Positions 11,790 through 22,503 of a DNA stretch of 64,000 nucleotides are shown in pieces (the stretch's first letter is position 1; the number at the start of each line of letters is the position of its first letter). Source of the stretch: Metellina segmentata. Its lineage: Eukaryota; Arthropoda; Arachnida; Araneae; Tetragnathidae. The DNA lies in NCBI GenBank assembly GCA_947359465.1, contig OX375879.1:18190298-18254297 (forward strand). Direction: 5' to 3'. The notes under the pieces are model-generated. The model was not told the DNA's origin. It saw nothing but the letters and a program-made list of their open reading frames with translations, and searched no databases. Both the position numbers and the translations under genes were made by a program.

Positions 11790-11893
11790 TCTTTGTGTGT
11801 TTGTCTATTAATTGGTGTTTAATTAATGTCTTGTGTCTGGCGCAGCTCGGCCAAACAGGGCCCTTGCGTCATAAAACCACAAAACCTGCCAAA
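11790..11893 (+). repeat. SINE-C body fragment
   Basis: It carries the 'gtgtctggcgcagctcggcc' block and the 'gggcccttgcgtcataaaac' end found in the other SINE-C copies. The head is missing. Confidence 0.65.
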
Positions 11894-12002
11894 CGTTTTC
11901 GGGAAAACTAAGATCCTTCCTTGTATTTAGTGTCGGAACACTAGTGGACTGTAATTGTGGGTATTTACATTGATTGAAAGTTGTACACAAAGAGTTGTAC
12001 TA

Positions 12003-12862
12003 CGAGGGTCATCCAGAAAGTAAGTTTCCCACATCGCCAAAGGATGGCGATGCAAAAGGCACGAAACGCGAAGGCACATGCCGTGATTGTGGGTGTGGCT
12101 TTCGTATGCGGCAGTTGTAACTTCCCGATCGCTTACATTAACGTCGTTGTGGGGCGCGAAGATGCCGGATCTCATTTCTTCTCCCACCGACTGCGAGGTG
12201 AGGTCCTTGATAAAGTTTTCAAACGCACAGAAGGTAGCCGAAATCCATCGTCAATTGTGATTAGTGTATGGACCGGATGTGCTGAGCAAGCAGATGGTGT
12301 CGGGAATTTTCCGAAGGTAGGCAAAATGTGACAACTGTGACACGCTGACTCTATTCCCAGGCGGCAGACTTCTATGACACTGGACTACAGAAATTTGTCC
12401 CATGGTATGACACGTGTTTGCAATTCCGGTGGTTATTATAATGAGCAGTAGCTGAAATAATGCTAGATCTTTTGAAATAAGTCTTTCCAGGTTGTAAAGA
12501 TTCATCGAGTCTAAGAATGTCTTTTTGTGATTTATTTTCGGACATCAAATAAACAGTACAAACGGTACAACAACACAACAAATAATAATATTACGCTGAG
12601 ATACATAAATTCAAATTTCAAGAACAAGGAGGGAGCTCATCAAGAAAGCTCACATCCGAAGCCGTGCCATTCAGGAAGTTCCTTTTAATTGTTTTGAATC
12701 ACATTACTTTACGAACGATCACGTGGTCTCGCCGAGAGTGTCAGCAAGAAGCTCCACTCTCAACAACACCCACGTGGTACATTCCTATTCTCAACACAGG
12801 TAGTTATGTTTTTCTGTTTCTTTTTACGGGCCGTGGGAAACTTATTTTCCGGATGACCTGAT
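12003..12862 (+). mobile_element. Mariner-family element with 'GGTCATCC' terminal repeats
   Basis: The left end CGAGGGTCATCCAGAAAGTA then AGTTTCCCAC is repeated inverted at the right end (reverse complement: CAGGTCATCCGGAAAATAAG then TTTCCCAC). TA lies beside both ends. A degraded helix-turn-helix segment of the transposase is visible on the + strand (12225-12330). The rest of the coding part is deleted or unrecognisable. Confidence 0.8.
12225..12331 (+). pseudogene. Mariner transposase helix-turn-helix remnant
   Basis: The + strand, with frame changes, gives pieces that match the mariner DNA-binding domain pattern 'R…IHRQL…VYGPDVMSKQMV…W…FSEGR…': the DNA here reads 'gtatggaccggatgtgctga' and then 'caagcagatggtgtcggg'. 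The domain would bind the terminal repeats. It is broken by frameshifts. Confidence 0.65.
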
Positions 12863-13164
12863 ATTCTAAGTACAGAAGAGAATGGTTCCTGGAACTATGG
12901 CTGGCGATATCGTCGTATTTCGTCAATTTGACTTAGTCACATTTATTTTTATTCTACAATTTCTAATTCAAATGGAATCAATAAGATATAATTAGAAAGA
13001 GTATAAAAATAACTATTCAGATCATTGGATAAAACTTGAAATCGATATTTAGATTCTTTAGTGAGTAACCGCCATATATTATGTACTTATAAAAATATTA
13101 ATACAATTTTTGAAAACGTAAATGTTAACATAAATCTGATTTTGTATATAGAATTAAAAACAGC
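12863..13164. other. AT-rich spacer, nothing recognised
   Basis: No gene, repeat or motif was seen between the mariner element and the next SINE. Confidence 0.35.
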
Positions 13165-13462
13165 TGGCCACGGTCGACCGGTTGTAAAAGAATCGGACTA
13201 GTAAGAGGAGGATTTCGAGTTCCAATCCAACCCTAGACCTTCGTGTACAAAGGCGGCTAGCGCACATTAAATCTGTTATGGCCTCTACACGTTGGCGGGG
13301 TGTGGAGGGTTGGAGAGTACAGGTGTTTCATCGTCATCTGACCATGGTTCAAAATGACGCGTTGTTTTCCTGAGATATTTCCCTTGTGGGATTGATCCCG
13401 GACCGTCGCCAACAGACCCTTGGGTTGCTCCAGTGCTTCGTTAATTAAACACATACCTACCA
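13165..13462 (+). repeat. SINE-B, near full length
   Basis: The head is 'ggccacggtcgaccggttg' with a B-box-like 'gagttccaatcc'. It then has the shared body and the tail 'cgttaattaaa'. Confidence 0.8.
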
Positions 13463-14397
13463 GCAATGTAATTTTGAATACACGAACAAAAAGAGTTGAT
13501 CACAAGGAACCTGAACGCCTTCTTTTATACAGTATATCGATCGTTAGACAAGATACTTATTTCAATTTCTAAGCGCATTCACGCAGAAAACGTTCTCGGC
13601 AGTTTAATTTTGTCCTAACGAAAAACAAAGTTAGCTGAAATCCTTCCACGCGCGGTATTATTGGTCTTTTTTCCCATGAATTGTCTGCAGCACGTCATTC
13701 CCTTCTGTGGATACGAATCCACTTCTCCGAGCATCTTTAACTCTAATCCGGCGTAATGAGATTGATTGCTTTTAAGAAAGAAGCGAGTCCCCGCAGAAAT
13801 CACCTTCTTTCCGGAGGAATGTTGTGCGGCCATTTATTTACTTTCGCTGCCATTAAGTCTACGCGCAGGCCTCCCCCTGCAATTATTGTACAGAAGCCAA
13901 CCGACATTTGCAGCCAGAAGAATAATCGTGATTTACGACCGGAATTGATTATGGCAGCCCTCCCCAAAGACCCCATCGTGGAGAGCATTAATATCCTTTT
14001 TTCGGAGGAGCTTTTTGTTGCTTTGCGTATACAATTCTTTGTGAATAGTATTCTGGATTTACGCTGCGTTCGGTGAAAGGCTTTGCTTCCTCATAGAAAT
14101 AGTGCAGAGAACCACCTTTGGAGGACTTATTGACGATCGAATGGACGAGTTTGCACGTTGTTTTGCTCTAGTACGACGATAATTAAGAATTACCAAATAC
14201 TAAAGGATGAAAAAAAAAGAACGTTTAGAAGCGGAGCTTTATCTTGCGTACAAATATTCAGCGGGGAGGGAGTTAATACAGTGTGATCGGGAACCAACTG
14301 TACTCTTCTCACTTCAAGCTTATCGAAAACCAATCTGGTTTAATGTGTGGAACACCCGTCTGATTAGCATGTATTAGCTGGTGCGAGATAGGATAAG
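13463..14397. other. Unassigned DNA with a GC-richer island (~13600-14080) and a SINE tail scrap
   Basis: Overlapping open frames of 60-106 codons on both strands (13615-14076) have no recognised motif. A 39-bp SINE-A tail scrap ('gctctagtacgacgataatt') sits at about 14158-14196. Confidence 0.35.
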
Positions 14398-14715
14398 GGA
14401 ATTTTAATTAACTTCGTACTGGAGCAACAAAACGGGCTATTGACGACAGTCCGGGATCAATCCCCTAATAAATATCAGAGTAAAACATCACGTCAATTTG
14501 AATCATGGTCAGATGACGAGGTAACACCTGAGCTGGTCCCCCACTCTCCAAACTTCCACATCAACCCAACGTGAGGACTTTTGGACACGACAGTTTAAAG
14601 ACCACCAGCCGCCTCTACATCATACGCTTATAAATACCCATTTGCTGAACCGGATTCGGATCAGGAACCTTCCGATCTAGAGGCTAGAGTTTTAACTATG
14701 TGTGTGCCCGGCCTT
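14398..14715 (-). repeat. SINE-A, near full length
   Basis: Minus orientation: tail, body, then the head with the B-box complement 'ggattcggatcagg' slightly mutated. The A-box region is degraded. Confidence 0.85.
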
Positions 14716-14817
14716 AAAGATCTATGGTTTTCAATAAAACAGTTTGGGGTGAGGTTGCTGAATTAATCTCGCATTGGGACAGCACATTGGGCAATTTGTT
14801 CTGGTTTTGGTATTTTG

Positions 14818-15118
14818 GTATTTTTAATTAACTTCGAACCCGAGCAACATAACGACGGTCCGGGATCAATCCCCTAAGAGAAACATCCGAGGACAACACC
14901 AGATCATTTAGAACCACGATCAGATGACGAGGAAACACCTGAACTGGCACCCCACTCTCCATAACTTCCACACCAACTCAACGTGAGGACTTTCGGCCAC
15001 GACAGATTTAAAGGGTACTAGCCGACTCTCCACCATACACTTACAAATATCCATCCGGATTTGAAACAGGAACCTTCCGTTCTAGAGGGTAATACCTTAA
15101 CCAACAGACCGGTTGGTG
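14818..15118 (-). repeat. SINE-A, near full length
   Basis: Minus orientation. It ends in 'ccttaaccaacagaccggttgg', the complement of the tRNA-like 5' end. The B box is altered. Confidence 0.85.
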
Positions 15119-15142
15119 AAAGGATACTTCTATTATTGAAAG

Positions 15143-15420
15143 GTAGGTACTTAATCTAAACGTCGCAATAGGGCAACACTACGGACTATTGGCGACGTTC
15201 CGAGATCAATACCCGAAGGGGAAAAATTCGAAGAAAACACCAAGTAATTTGGTCAGATCGCGTCACCCCTCAGCTTGCATCGCACTCTCCAAACTTCCAT
15301 ATCGCACCAACGAAAGGACAATTTAGGTCACAACAATTTAACGTGCTCCAGTCGCCTTTGTATAGACTGTCTTTGGCTGGATTCGAACTCCCAACCCTCC
15401 TGTTTCTAGCAATACTCGGA
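15143..15420 (-). repeat. SINE-B, diverged
   Basis: Minus orientation with a degraded body and head ('ggctggattcgaactcccaa'). It is the third of three SINEs in a row in the same orientation. Confidence 0.75.
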
Positions 15421-17338
15421 AATCGCGTTAAGATCACGCGTTTCTTAACTTTTTGGCGAAACATACATTGAGGCATTTAAAGTGAACTTTCGCATAACGA
15501 ACTATTTGTTATTAATTACCATAATACACTTTGTACAAACTTTTCTGCTTCAAAGTCTAATTATAAACTTTTATCTAACAAGGGGACTCCATCCCCTGTT
15601 TGCCTACGCTCGCCAACCCCCGGTGATTGCTATGCAATCCCATGTTGTTTACTTCAAAAATCAACACTTCTTTCGCAAACGTCTTTTTTTCTATGACGTC
15701 ACAGCGAGTTTCACCTCAAGACCAGCTAGAAGGATGTACTTTTTCCTCTCCGCGATGAACAATTTGTACACTATTGCGAAATTATACTTTTTGTTGCATC
15801 GTTTTTATTTAGGAATCAGCTAAAAACATAATTATATCTTAAAAAAGAGAGCATTCTAAGGTTTCCAGTCATGTTTTCAAATTTAAAAACTAATAGTATT
15901 AAGCTATAGACATGACAGTTTTAACAAAAAATTAAAATAATGTCCTAATTTTTCCCAAATTTAAAATAAATATCATCAGGAATCAAATTTAAAGTTCCAA
16001 AAAGCTCGTCGAGTTGCAAAAATTTACGCGCGCGCGTTTAGAGGTACTCTAAAAAACTCATTGCTGAAGACTGAAAATTTGTGCGTGTTTTGCTCACTCG
16101 TGGTAGAAATTTCGCTTTTTTTACTTTGACACTTTATGCACACTAACTAAAAGCCATATCGAAAAAAAATCTTCTCCGTCTTATTCCCTGTACACTGTTC
16201 AACAAACCATGTTAATTACGTCATTTTCTGATCCTTACTTTCTCGGTGAACCGTCTAACAATCGAGCAAAAAAAGCGAGTTTTCAATCCTGCAGCGGCAA
16301 CGTTTTTTTAATACAGAAATATATTAAACCATGCAGAATTTGTAACATGAAATTATGTCAGAAATTGTGATTAATTTGCAGAAATTGATAGTCCCAAGCG
16401 CATTAATTTTCCATCTGAGACGTTTTGTGCAAAGATTTCTTACTCCTCTCAGATTATACCCTTACTTCCCCACAAAAGAAACAACCTAACTATAAATTTA
16501 TTTCATTTAAGCAAGATTTAGCATTGGACAATGTACTTCATAAACCCTTTAAAAAAAACCAAGATGCTATTATGAGAGAACTTTCAAAGAACATTTTCTA
16601 AGATTATGAATGTGTAATTCTTATAGTCGAAGCACTTCACATTAAAGTTTAACTAAAGATAATCCAAACATTTTTTATTGCTTCCTCTCTTTCAAACGAG
16701 TGCAAAAGCCAACCGAAAATAAATTAAATTATAAAGACCGACTCGGGGGGGGGCTTGTTTTTTCCCTCTCAGTCCTTTTCACCAACGAAATCAATAAAAT
16801 CTTCGCCAAAGAAACTTTAAAAATAAACCGAGAGAAGTCGGGCCTGAAAAAAGCAAATAGGCGAGCAATTATCTTGAGTGCCGGTTTGTTTCGGTTCGAG
16901 CTCAAAAGACTGGATTCGATATTTTTGTTGTGTAGTAATGCTCTCCCAATCACGATTCCCTTAACTTGGTCTCTCCGGTCACCAGGGGGCGCTCATTATT
17001 TTTCCAGATGGCATCATGCTTCATCTTTTAATTAAGGTTCTCTCAATGCGACTCGCTTCTGTTGTGGAGAGGGCTTCTTTCCTCCCTTTTGGAATGAATA
17101 AGTGTGTTCATTCTAACAGGACATGTTTGTACATGGAGCTCTCAGGAAAGAAATGATGAAAAATAACAATTTTTCGCTCTCGTCATTAGCAAACTGTAAA
17201 AACGTATAAATTAGTATTTTAACCTCCTCAATACATCACGCTTCTTGGGGACATTCGAGGTAGAACGAGGAAAGTGAGAGAGTACGAGGGTCGAAGAAAT
17301 ATTTCGTGAAATAGATTCGATACAAACGTCGAGTAGGT
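15421..17338. other. Unassigned AT-rich DNA
   Basis: It contains frames at 15482-15823 and 16700-17035 (+) without recognisable motifs. The latter includes a G-run near 16745. No repeat family could be matched within the window. Confidence 0.35.
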
Positions 17339-17528
17339 AGCCGGCTGGTGCACGTTAAATCTTTCGTGACCTCCAATGTCTTGACGTTGGTATTATGCGG
17401 AGGTTTAGGAGAGGGGAATACCATCACTTAAGTGTTAATCTCGCCATCTGACCGTGATTAAAATTTACAAGGTGGTTTTCTCGGGTCTTTCCCTTCGGGA
17501 TTGATCCTAAACCGTTGCCAATCTCAAG
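17339..17528 (+). repeat. SINE-A/B body fragment
   Basis: The shared body from 'ccggctggtgcacgttaaat' to 'gattgatcctaaaccgttgc'. The tRNA-like head is not identifiable. Confidence 0.75.
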
Positions 17529-17643
17529 TAAAATATTTATTGACTGCTGACTTGACTCTTGAAATAAAGAAGTGAAAATTAGGCGTCAAATTACAAGTGT
17601 GTATTACTAGTTTAAACACAAGTTCACGAAAAACCTTTTAATA

Positions 17644-17890
17644 TTGGGTTAATGCAAAAGTTCGTCTGGTTTCTTTACACAAATTGTGGAAAATTATTTT
17701 ATTTACTAAACATTACACTTCATAAATATGATATGTGTCGTTCTGTTCGATGGACTTCGTCCATCTCTCCGGTCGCTGCAGCATCCCACGCTCATAAAAG
17801 TTCTGAGGTTTGTTTTTGGCCGAAGATATACAGGTTACGTAACTTCACGAACCGCTTACAATAAATGGAATTGTCAACGCCTCACCCATC
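17644..17890 (-). mobile_element. Mariner C-terminal remnant with terminal repeat
   Basis: On the minus strand the DNA reads 'ERGMLQRPERWTKSIEQND', the end of a mariner transposase (…GI…LPERW…VI…NG.Y). About 100 bp further is a terminus ending 'gacgaacttttgcattaacc'. A related remnant lies at 25365-25602. The catalytic domain is absent. Confidence 0.7.
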
Positions 17891-18480
17891 ACAACACATA
17901 ACCTTTGTTTTGCTTATCTTTTGGGAAACAAAAAAGCCCTACTATGTCGAAAACGCTCCGTATTTTCTGCCAAATTGAAGGCTTAACAAAATCTAAAACC
18001 AACCCAATAACGCAAGTTTTTTTTCAAAATACTCGCTGAAATTCCTTCTTCAAAACTTCAAAATTCCTGCTTAACTTTACGACCTGCAGTCTTCCCTGCA
18101 TGACTTCTAACCGGTTTTGACCCCTTTCATGACCATCTGTACAGTCTCTCTAATTTGATTGACAGTGTGTGTGTAGTAGTGGTAAAGAACAGAGGGACAC
18201 TTCACACCTAAATTGGACATGTACATTTATTTGCAATACAATATAAAGTTTCAAATACACACCGCACCGTCCGGCGCCAAACACGTCTGACTCCTCCGAA
18301 TCGTAAAAGAATTATATTCTTATTCGTGTTCTTTTTCAGAATAGCACCCACTGCAACACGTTCTTGATCGTATCCGAACTCAGGAACTGTCATCCATCGA
18401 TGTTCGTCCACTAGAACAAGTGGCAACTAGAACACAAGCAGAACAACTGTTCTTGTAACCTATATGTGTTCGTAACCAAC
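17891..18480. other. Unassigned DNA
   Basis: It may include more decayed mariner sequence next to the remnant above, but I cannot show it. The open frame at 18208-18426 (minus) has no recognised motif. Confidence 0.3.
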
Positions 18481-18680
18481 CTGGTGAAAGACAGGGAATT
18501 GTGACAGGACTATATTCTGAGGAAAGGTGGAATAGAATATTTCCAAGGAATCATATTCATCACAAGGGACAAAATAGAATATTTCTAAGGGTCGAAAGAA
18601 TCCGTGGATTCTTTCATTCAATAAATGTGGTTATTTAGTCAGTAAGTGTTGTGGTGTAAAACCAATTCTAACAACTAGGA
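18481..18680 (+). repeat. Diverged copy of the 52.7-53.2 kb repeat
   Basis: It shares 'gaatagaatatttccaa', then 'gttatttagtcagtaagtg' and 'gttgtggtgtaaa', with the tandem units at 52690-53178. The element class is unknown. Confidence 0.55.
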
Positions 18681-19045
18681 AATCTTATGACGTTCAGAGT
18701 GCTATCGGGTCGTTCTGCAATTGATATCTGATTCCTTATTCGAGATCACCCATTTATAGCGATATCCATACTTTATTGTGTGTATGTCAGTCTTTACTGA
18801 CTTTGAAGATATGGACTTCACCAAGGACATCTGACTTCTCGTCATATCTGCACAGTACGCACTTCCAGCGGCGATGGGACTTTCCACTTCCTTCAAATGG
18901 TTCAGGATATGTCTATAAATATTCTAGGTATATTAGAAGGTTGCGAAAAACATCATACCTGTCCTCTCAATTGATATCCAAATGTATAGAAGAGCTCTAG
19001 ATTGATGGTAAGACACTACAGATCGCAAAACTCCTTACCCCTTCT
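18681..19045. other. Unassigned DNA
   Basis: Nothing is supported. The small open frames on both strands overlap each other. Confidence 0.3.
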
Positions 19046-19242
19046 CGGGGCACGGTAGCCTGGATGGAAGAGTAACCTGCGAGTTCAAATACAACCAATG
19101 ACTGTCCTGTATATAGGGGCTGGTGCATGGTATGTCGATCATGGCCACAGATGTCCTCACGTTGGCGTCGTGTGGGAATTTGAAGAATGAGGTGCCAGCT
19201 CGGGTATGACCTCTTCATCAGACAATGGTTTAAAATAACGTG
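19046..19242 (+). repeat. SINE-B, 3'-truncated
   Basis: The head 'gggcacggtagcctggatgg' and the body run up to 'ggtttaaaataacgtgc', where similarity stops. Confidence 0.75.
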
Positions 19243-20063
19243 CCCATCTCCTCAGTTGGCATAGTTGGGCTCCGATGCTGCAGCGGCGCCGCACGTTGAA
19301 AAATCGGATGTGTGAACCGGGGCAACGTTTCATAACTATAGGATGATAATTTGAAAAGTTTGTCTCAAAAGTCCACTTTATCAAACAAAATTTAATAATG
19401 GAAAAGAGAAAGTGACTCTCAAGTATTCCGATAGTTAAAATATCTAGCCAGAAACAAGATTATCGTTTCTGTTCAGAGCATTACTTTTATAAAAAAGTCG
19501 AGACAAACAGCCCCTTCAGTGCTAAATCAATAGCAAAAGAAAAATTCCCCCTTATGCACCTTATTTGTTTGCTGAAACGAAATATAAATCCTAATTCAGG
19601 TCTTTTATCCCTGCCTCGCTCTCAGTTCGGTATAAAATAAATTGAAAAATATCCGTCGCTTATTTATTTTAGCTTGCCGTAAGCTCTTCGGTAATGTATG
19701 AAATTTTGCAATGAAGTTATTTGAACAGCAACCCAAACTCGTATTTTATAAACTAAGCTGACATAAGTGCACAATATTGTATGTTTTTAATACAAATATC
19801 TTTTAAGAGTACCGTGCGGCGTATTTTACTCTTTGTTCCTATTCTAGAATCTATCTTTAAATTAATCCACCGTTCAAATAGAATTTTATAATCCAATACT
19901 CGGAGATAATTTTTCTGCTCTATTGACAAAAACGTCGAAAAATATTTAATTAATCGATTCCCCTTTTCATGCTCCCTTCGATTATATATGAAGCCCCGTG
20001 GATGAGAAAATCTAGCATAAAAAATCATTTGTTCTTTGGGATACTAACTAAACTCGAGGTTTC
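19243..20063. other. Unassigned AT-rich DNA
   Basis: The 91-codon minus frame at 19753-20028 shows no family motif. No repeat match was found within the window. Confidence 0.3.
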
Positions 20064-20113
20064 CCGTTTGGTAAAGCGGATTGTCAACCGAAATCCAACC
20101 GAAGACCGTTGTT
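20064..20113 (+). repeat. SINE-B head, left half of a split copy
   Basis: The B-box-like region 'cgaaatccaaccgaagaccg' is the end of a SINE-B head. The body resumes at about 20626 after the LINE fragment. Confidence 0.6.
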
Positions 20114-20625
20114 GTTGTTGCACATCCACCTGGTGTAGGAAAGCCTACACCAGGTCCAGAAGGCCCCGTCGTGCCAGATCCCCATATACTTGCAAAAAGT
20201 CCTGATCAACCAACAGCTGCTTGTACGAAGCGCCAAGACAGAGAAGAAGGTGATCAGGACTGGCAGGTAGGGAACAGGAACAAGGAGGGAAAATTCTCTC
20301 CCCGTTCTGAAATTTTATACTTTTAAGGTGGCCACTTCGAAATATGGCCTTGGCCGATTGGAAAGGCCGAGGGCCACAGCATGAGATTGATAGTCCAGGA
20401 CGATTGCCAGCATACCAATGGTGGGATGGCGTACGGCGCCACAAGGAAAGCAAACGTTTTTTTCCCAGGGACTGGACCTCAGTGGGAGTGAGACGATTCA
20501 AACAGTCCATAGGGAGATCACAGCCATTCTTGGCGAGTACATCGGCTGTCTCGTTGCCATACACTCCGATATGCGATGGAATCCATTGGAGGCTTATTGG
20601 TGTTTTCAGGCCAATCTCGCAGTGT
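20114..20625 (-). mobile_element. 5'-truncated LINE fragment (RNase H end) inserted in a SINE-B
   Basis: On the minus strand the fragment starts within an RNase H domain and ends in a short 3' region with a perfect stem (cctggtgtagg, 4-base loop, cctacaccagg; about 20132-20157) followed by a (CAA)n tail. It lies between the head and the body of one SINE-B. A 5'-truncated copy ending in a short repeat tail is typical of target-primed reverse transcription. Confidence 0.8.
20145..20620 (-). pseudogene. LINE ORF2 C-terminus: RNase H end and tail domain
   Basis: The minus frame includes 'SLQWIPSHIGVYGNETADVL', the conserved RNase H motif (His and the last catalytic Asp region). About 100 residues with Cys/His spacing follow (CSCSLPASPDHLLLCLG), the usual end of RNase H-bearing LINEs. 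The 139-codon frame is open to its natural stop, which lies within the 3' stem. It has no start of its own because the reverse transcriptase and endonuclease parts were never copied here. It belongs to a different family from the 39-44 kb LINE. Confidence 0.8.
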
Positions 20626-20790
20626 GTCTAAATGTGTCGTAGCCTCAAATGTCCTCACTTTGACATGGTGTAGAAGTTTAAAGAGTGGGATGCCATTTCA
20701 AATGTTACCGTACTTTCAAGTGTTTCATAGGCTGACCGTGGTAGTTAAACCTGGACCTAACTGATGAAACAACGCAAAATAACGGACATG
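20626..20790 (+). repeat. SINE-B body, right half of the split copy
   Basis: The body resumes with 'ctaaatgtgtcgtagcctc' and runs through 'ggctgaccgtggtagtt'. The 3' tail is eroded. Confidence 0.65.
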
Positions 20791-21025
20791 TTCAGAGTAA
20801 ATACCACAGAAAAATTAGAAAATTTGAAAGTAAAATTTGTTGCATTCTATTAAAACGGTGTTTTTTTTTCCTTTTTTTAAAATTCCTGTTTATATATCTG
20901 CTATTTTACTATTGCAAACCATCGGGGGATTAAATGTGGTTTTTTTACAAAAAATGCAAATTTTCAAAATTCGAATGGCCGATGTCCGGAGGTTTCCGGA
21001 TTTGGGACTTCGTACTGTATTTGTC

Positions 21026-21113
21026 TTCGGATCTTTCCCTTCGGTTTCATTCCAGTTTCATTAATTCACTAATTGTATTGCGTTCCTCCAGTGTAACGTT
21101 AATTGAAATACCT
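21026..21113 (+). repeat. SINE-B tail fragment
   Basis: 'cttcggatctttcccttcgg' … 'ctccagtgtaacgttaattg' matches the 3' end of the SINE body and tail. Confidence 0.7.
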
Positions 21114-21395
21114 TCTGCTTATGTTGGCGAAATATTTGCTATAGCCACGAACAGAACTAGCCACTTCAGTCTACCAGTCATGAACGAGCGTTCAACTTAA
21201 CCACATTGTATGCACAGATGAAAGACGACTCCAAATTGTCAATGTGTTTTCGTTTATTTTGGTCTTTGGGGTTATAAAAGGAAAGTAACTAATTGAAGTG
21301 ATCGTCTCACACGCATACTCTATCTTCCCTTTTCTTTCGCATTTTAATTGTATCTTTCCTCTCGTCGACCTAGATATTTAAGCAGAACTGTAGTC

Positions 21396-21560
21396 TATAA
21401 CAAAAAAAAATCGACGCACCATGTAGGAGTTGTACGATTGCGATAGAAATTGGTGGATGTGAAGAACATACATATAGAAAACAAAGGATTAAAATCTCAG
21501 AACAACTGAATGATTTATTTCATAGTTTGACCGTTACAAAGGGAGAACGTCAATAAAAAA
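21396..21560 (-). mobile_element. End fragment of the Tc1-like family seen at 223-988
   Basis: It begins TATAAC, A-run, ATCGACGCACC. For about 160 bp it follows the reverse complement of the right end of the 223-988 element, including 'gattgcgat' and 'ggatgtgaagaacat'. The other end is not clear. Confidence 0.7.
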
Positions 21561-21744
21561 ATGAAACGAAGGAGTTTTACTGAGAGCACTCAGCACAACG
21601 CGACTCAGTATTGCACATGAATATTGATACCACTTCTCACGCTTGCACACTTAAGTCAGAAACTAACGAATCAACGGGCTTAAAATTTCCCCATTGCTTC
21701 TACTCGAGTAATGGTAGGTTATATGCCTTCCGACAGGTGATTAC

Positions 21745-22473
21745 TAGGGCAACTTTTTGCAACCAATGCAACTTTTTTTTCACACGTTCTACGCTGCATG
21801 TAAAGTATTAAAACCAAAATTCCTCCTACATGGGGTGTATAGTAATTGAGTTATACCCGCAACATAAATGCAACTTTCTGCTTAAATTCAACTTTTTGCA
21901 TAAATGCAACCTCCTGCAACTTTTTAAAATTAAGCTTCAAATTAATTAATATGAAATTATTATTTCATTTTTTGCCCTGTGAATCAACCCTTCGATCACA
22001 TGTGTATGATCTGGTGAACGTCGAACTACTGCGTTTCAAACAAGAAGTTCATAGAAAGAAGGTGTTCGTCCTAACAAAGACGAAAGTGAAATAATTGGCA
22101 AGAAGTACTTTAACACATTGGTTGGCAATCTTTTGCTGCACTTTCCTGTAATGATTTTCCCACAAGTCAGTATTTTCTACTGCAACAATGTCAGGCAACA
22201 TCGGTCTCTGTTGAGCGCAGTTTTTCAATGTTAAACAAGTTACAGGCCATGGATCGGACTTTCAACGTTCTTCTGTATTTGATGTATTACAATATTGCTG
22301 TACACGACTAAATTTATCAATACATTTTGAAAATTTTCATTTTTTGCGAATAATTTATTTTAGATTTTAGTGTATCAAAAATAAATGCAACTTTATTTCC
22401 ATAAATGCAAATTTAGGGAATGATAAATGCAACTTTTCCCATTTTTACTGCAACAAAAAAGTTGCACTAATTA
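21745..22473 (+). mobile_element. hAT-like element with repeated 'GCAACTTT' subterminal motifs
   Basis: The left end TAGGGCAACTTTTTGCAAC matches the inverted right end TAGTGCAACTTTTTTGTTGC. Both flanks hold several 'aaatgcaactt' motifs (21745-21930 and 22380-22460), as transposase-binding sites often do. The middle carries a hAT dimerisation-domain remnant. No convincing 8-bp target duplication was found. Confidence 0.65.
22150..22311 (+). pseudogene. hAT transposase C-terminal dimerisation domain remnant
   Basis: In a + frame the DNA reads 'QATSVSVERSFSMLNKLQAM' and then 'NVLLYLMYYNIAVHD' before a stop at 22309. This is the conserved hATC pattern (A…S…VERSFS.L…R…M…L…). The domain joins transposase subunits. 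Upstream catalytic parts are missing, so only the tail remains. Confidence 0.75.
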
Positions 22474-22503
22474 TGACATCAAAACTTATTAACGCAAAAC
22501 ATA

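Noticed and set aside
21800..21845. Right end for the Tc1-like fragment starting at 21396
   Set aside because: 'cctcctacatggggtgtata' looks partly inverted to the left end, but it lies inside the hAT-like element's left flank and the match is too short to trust.
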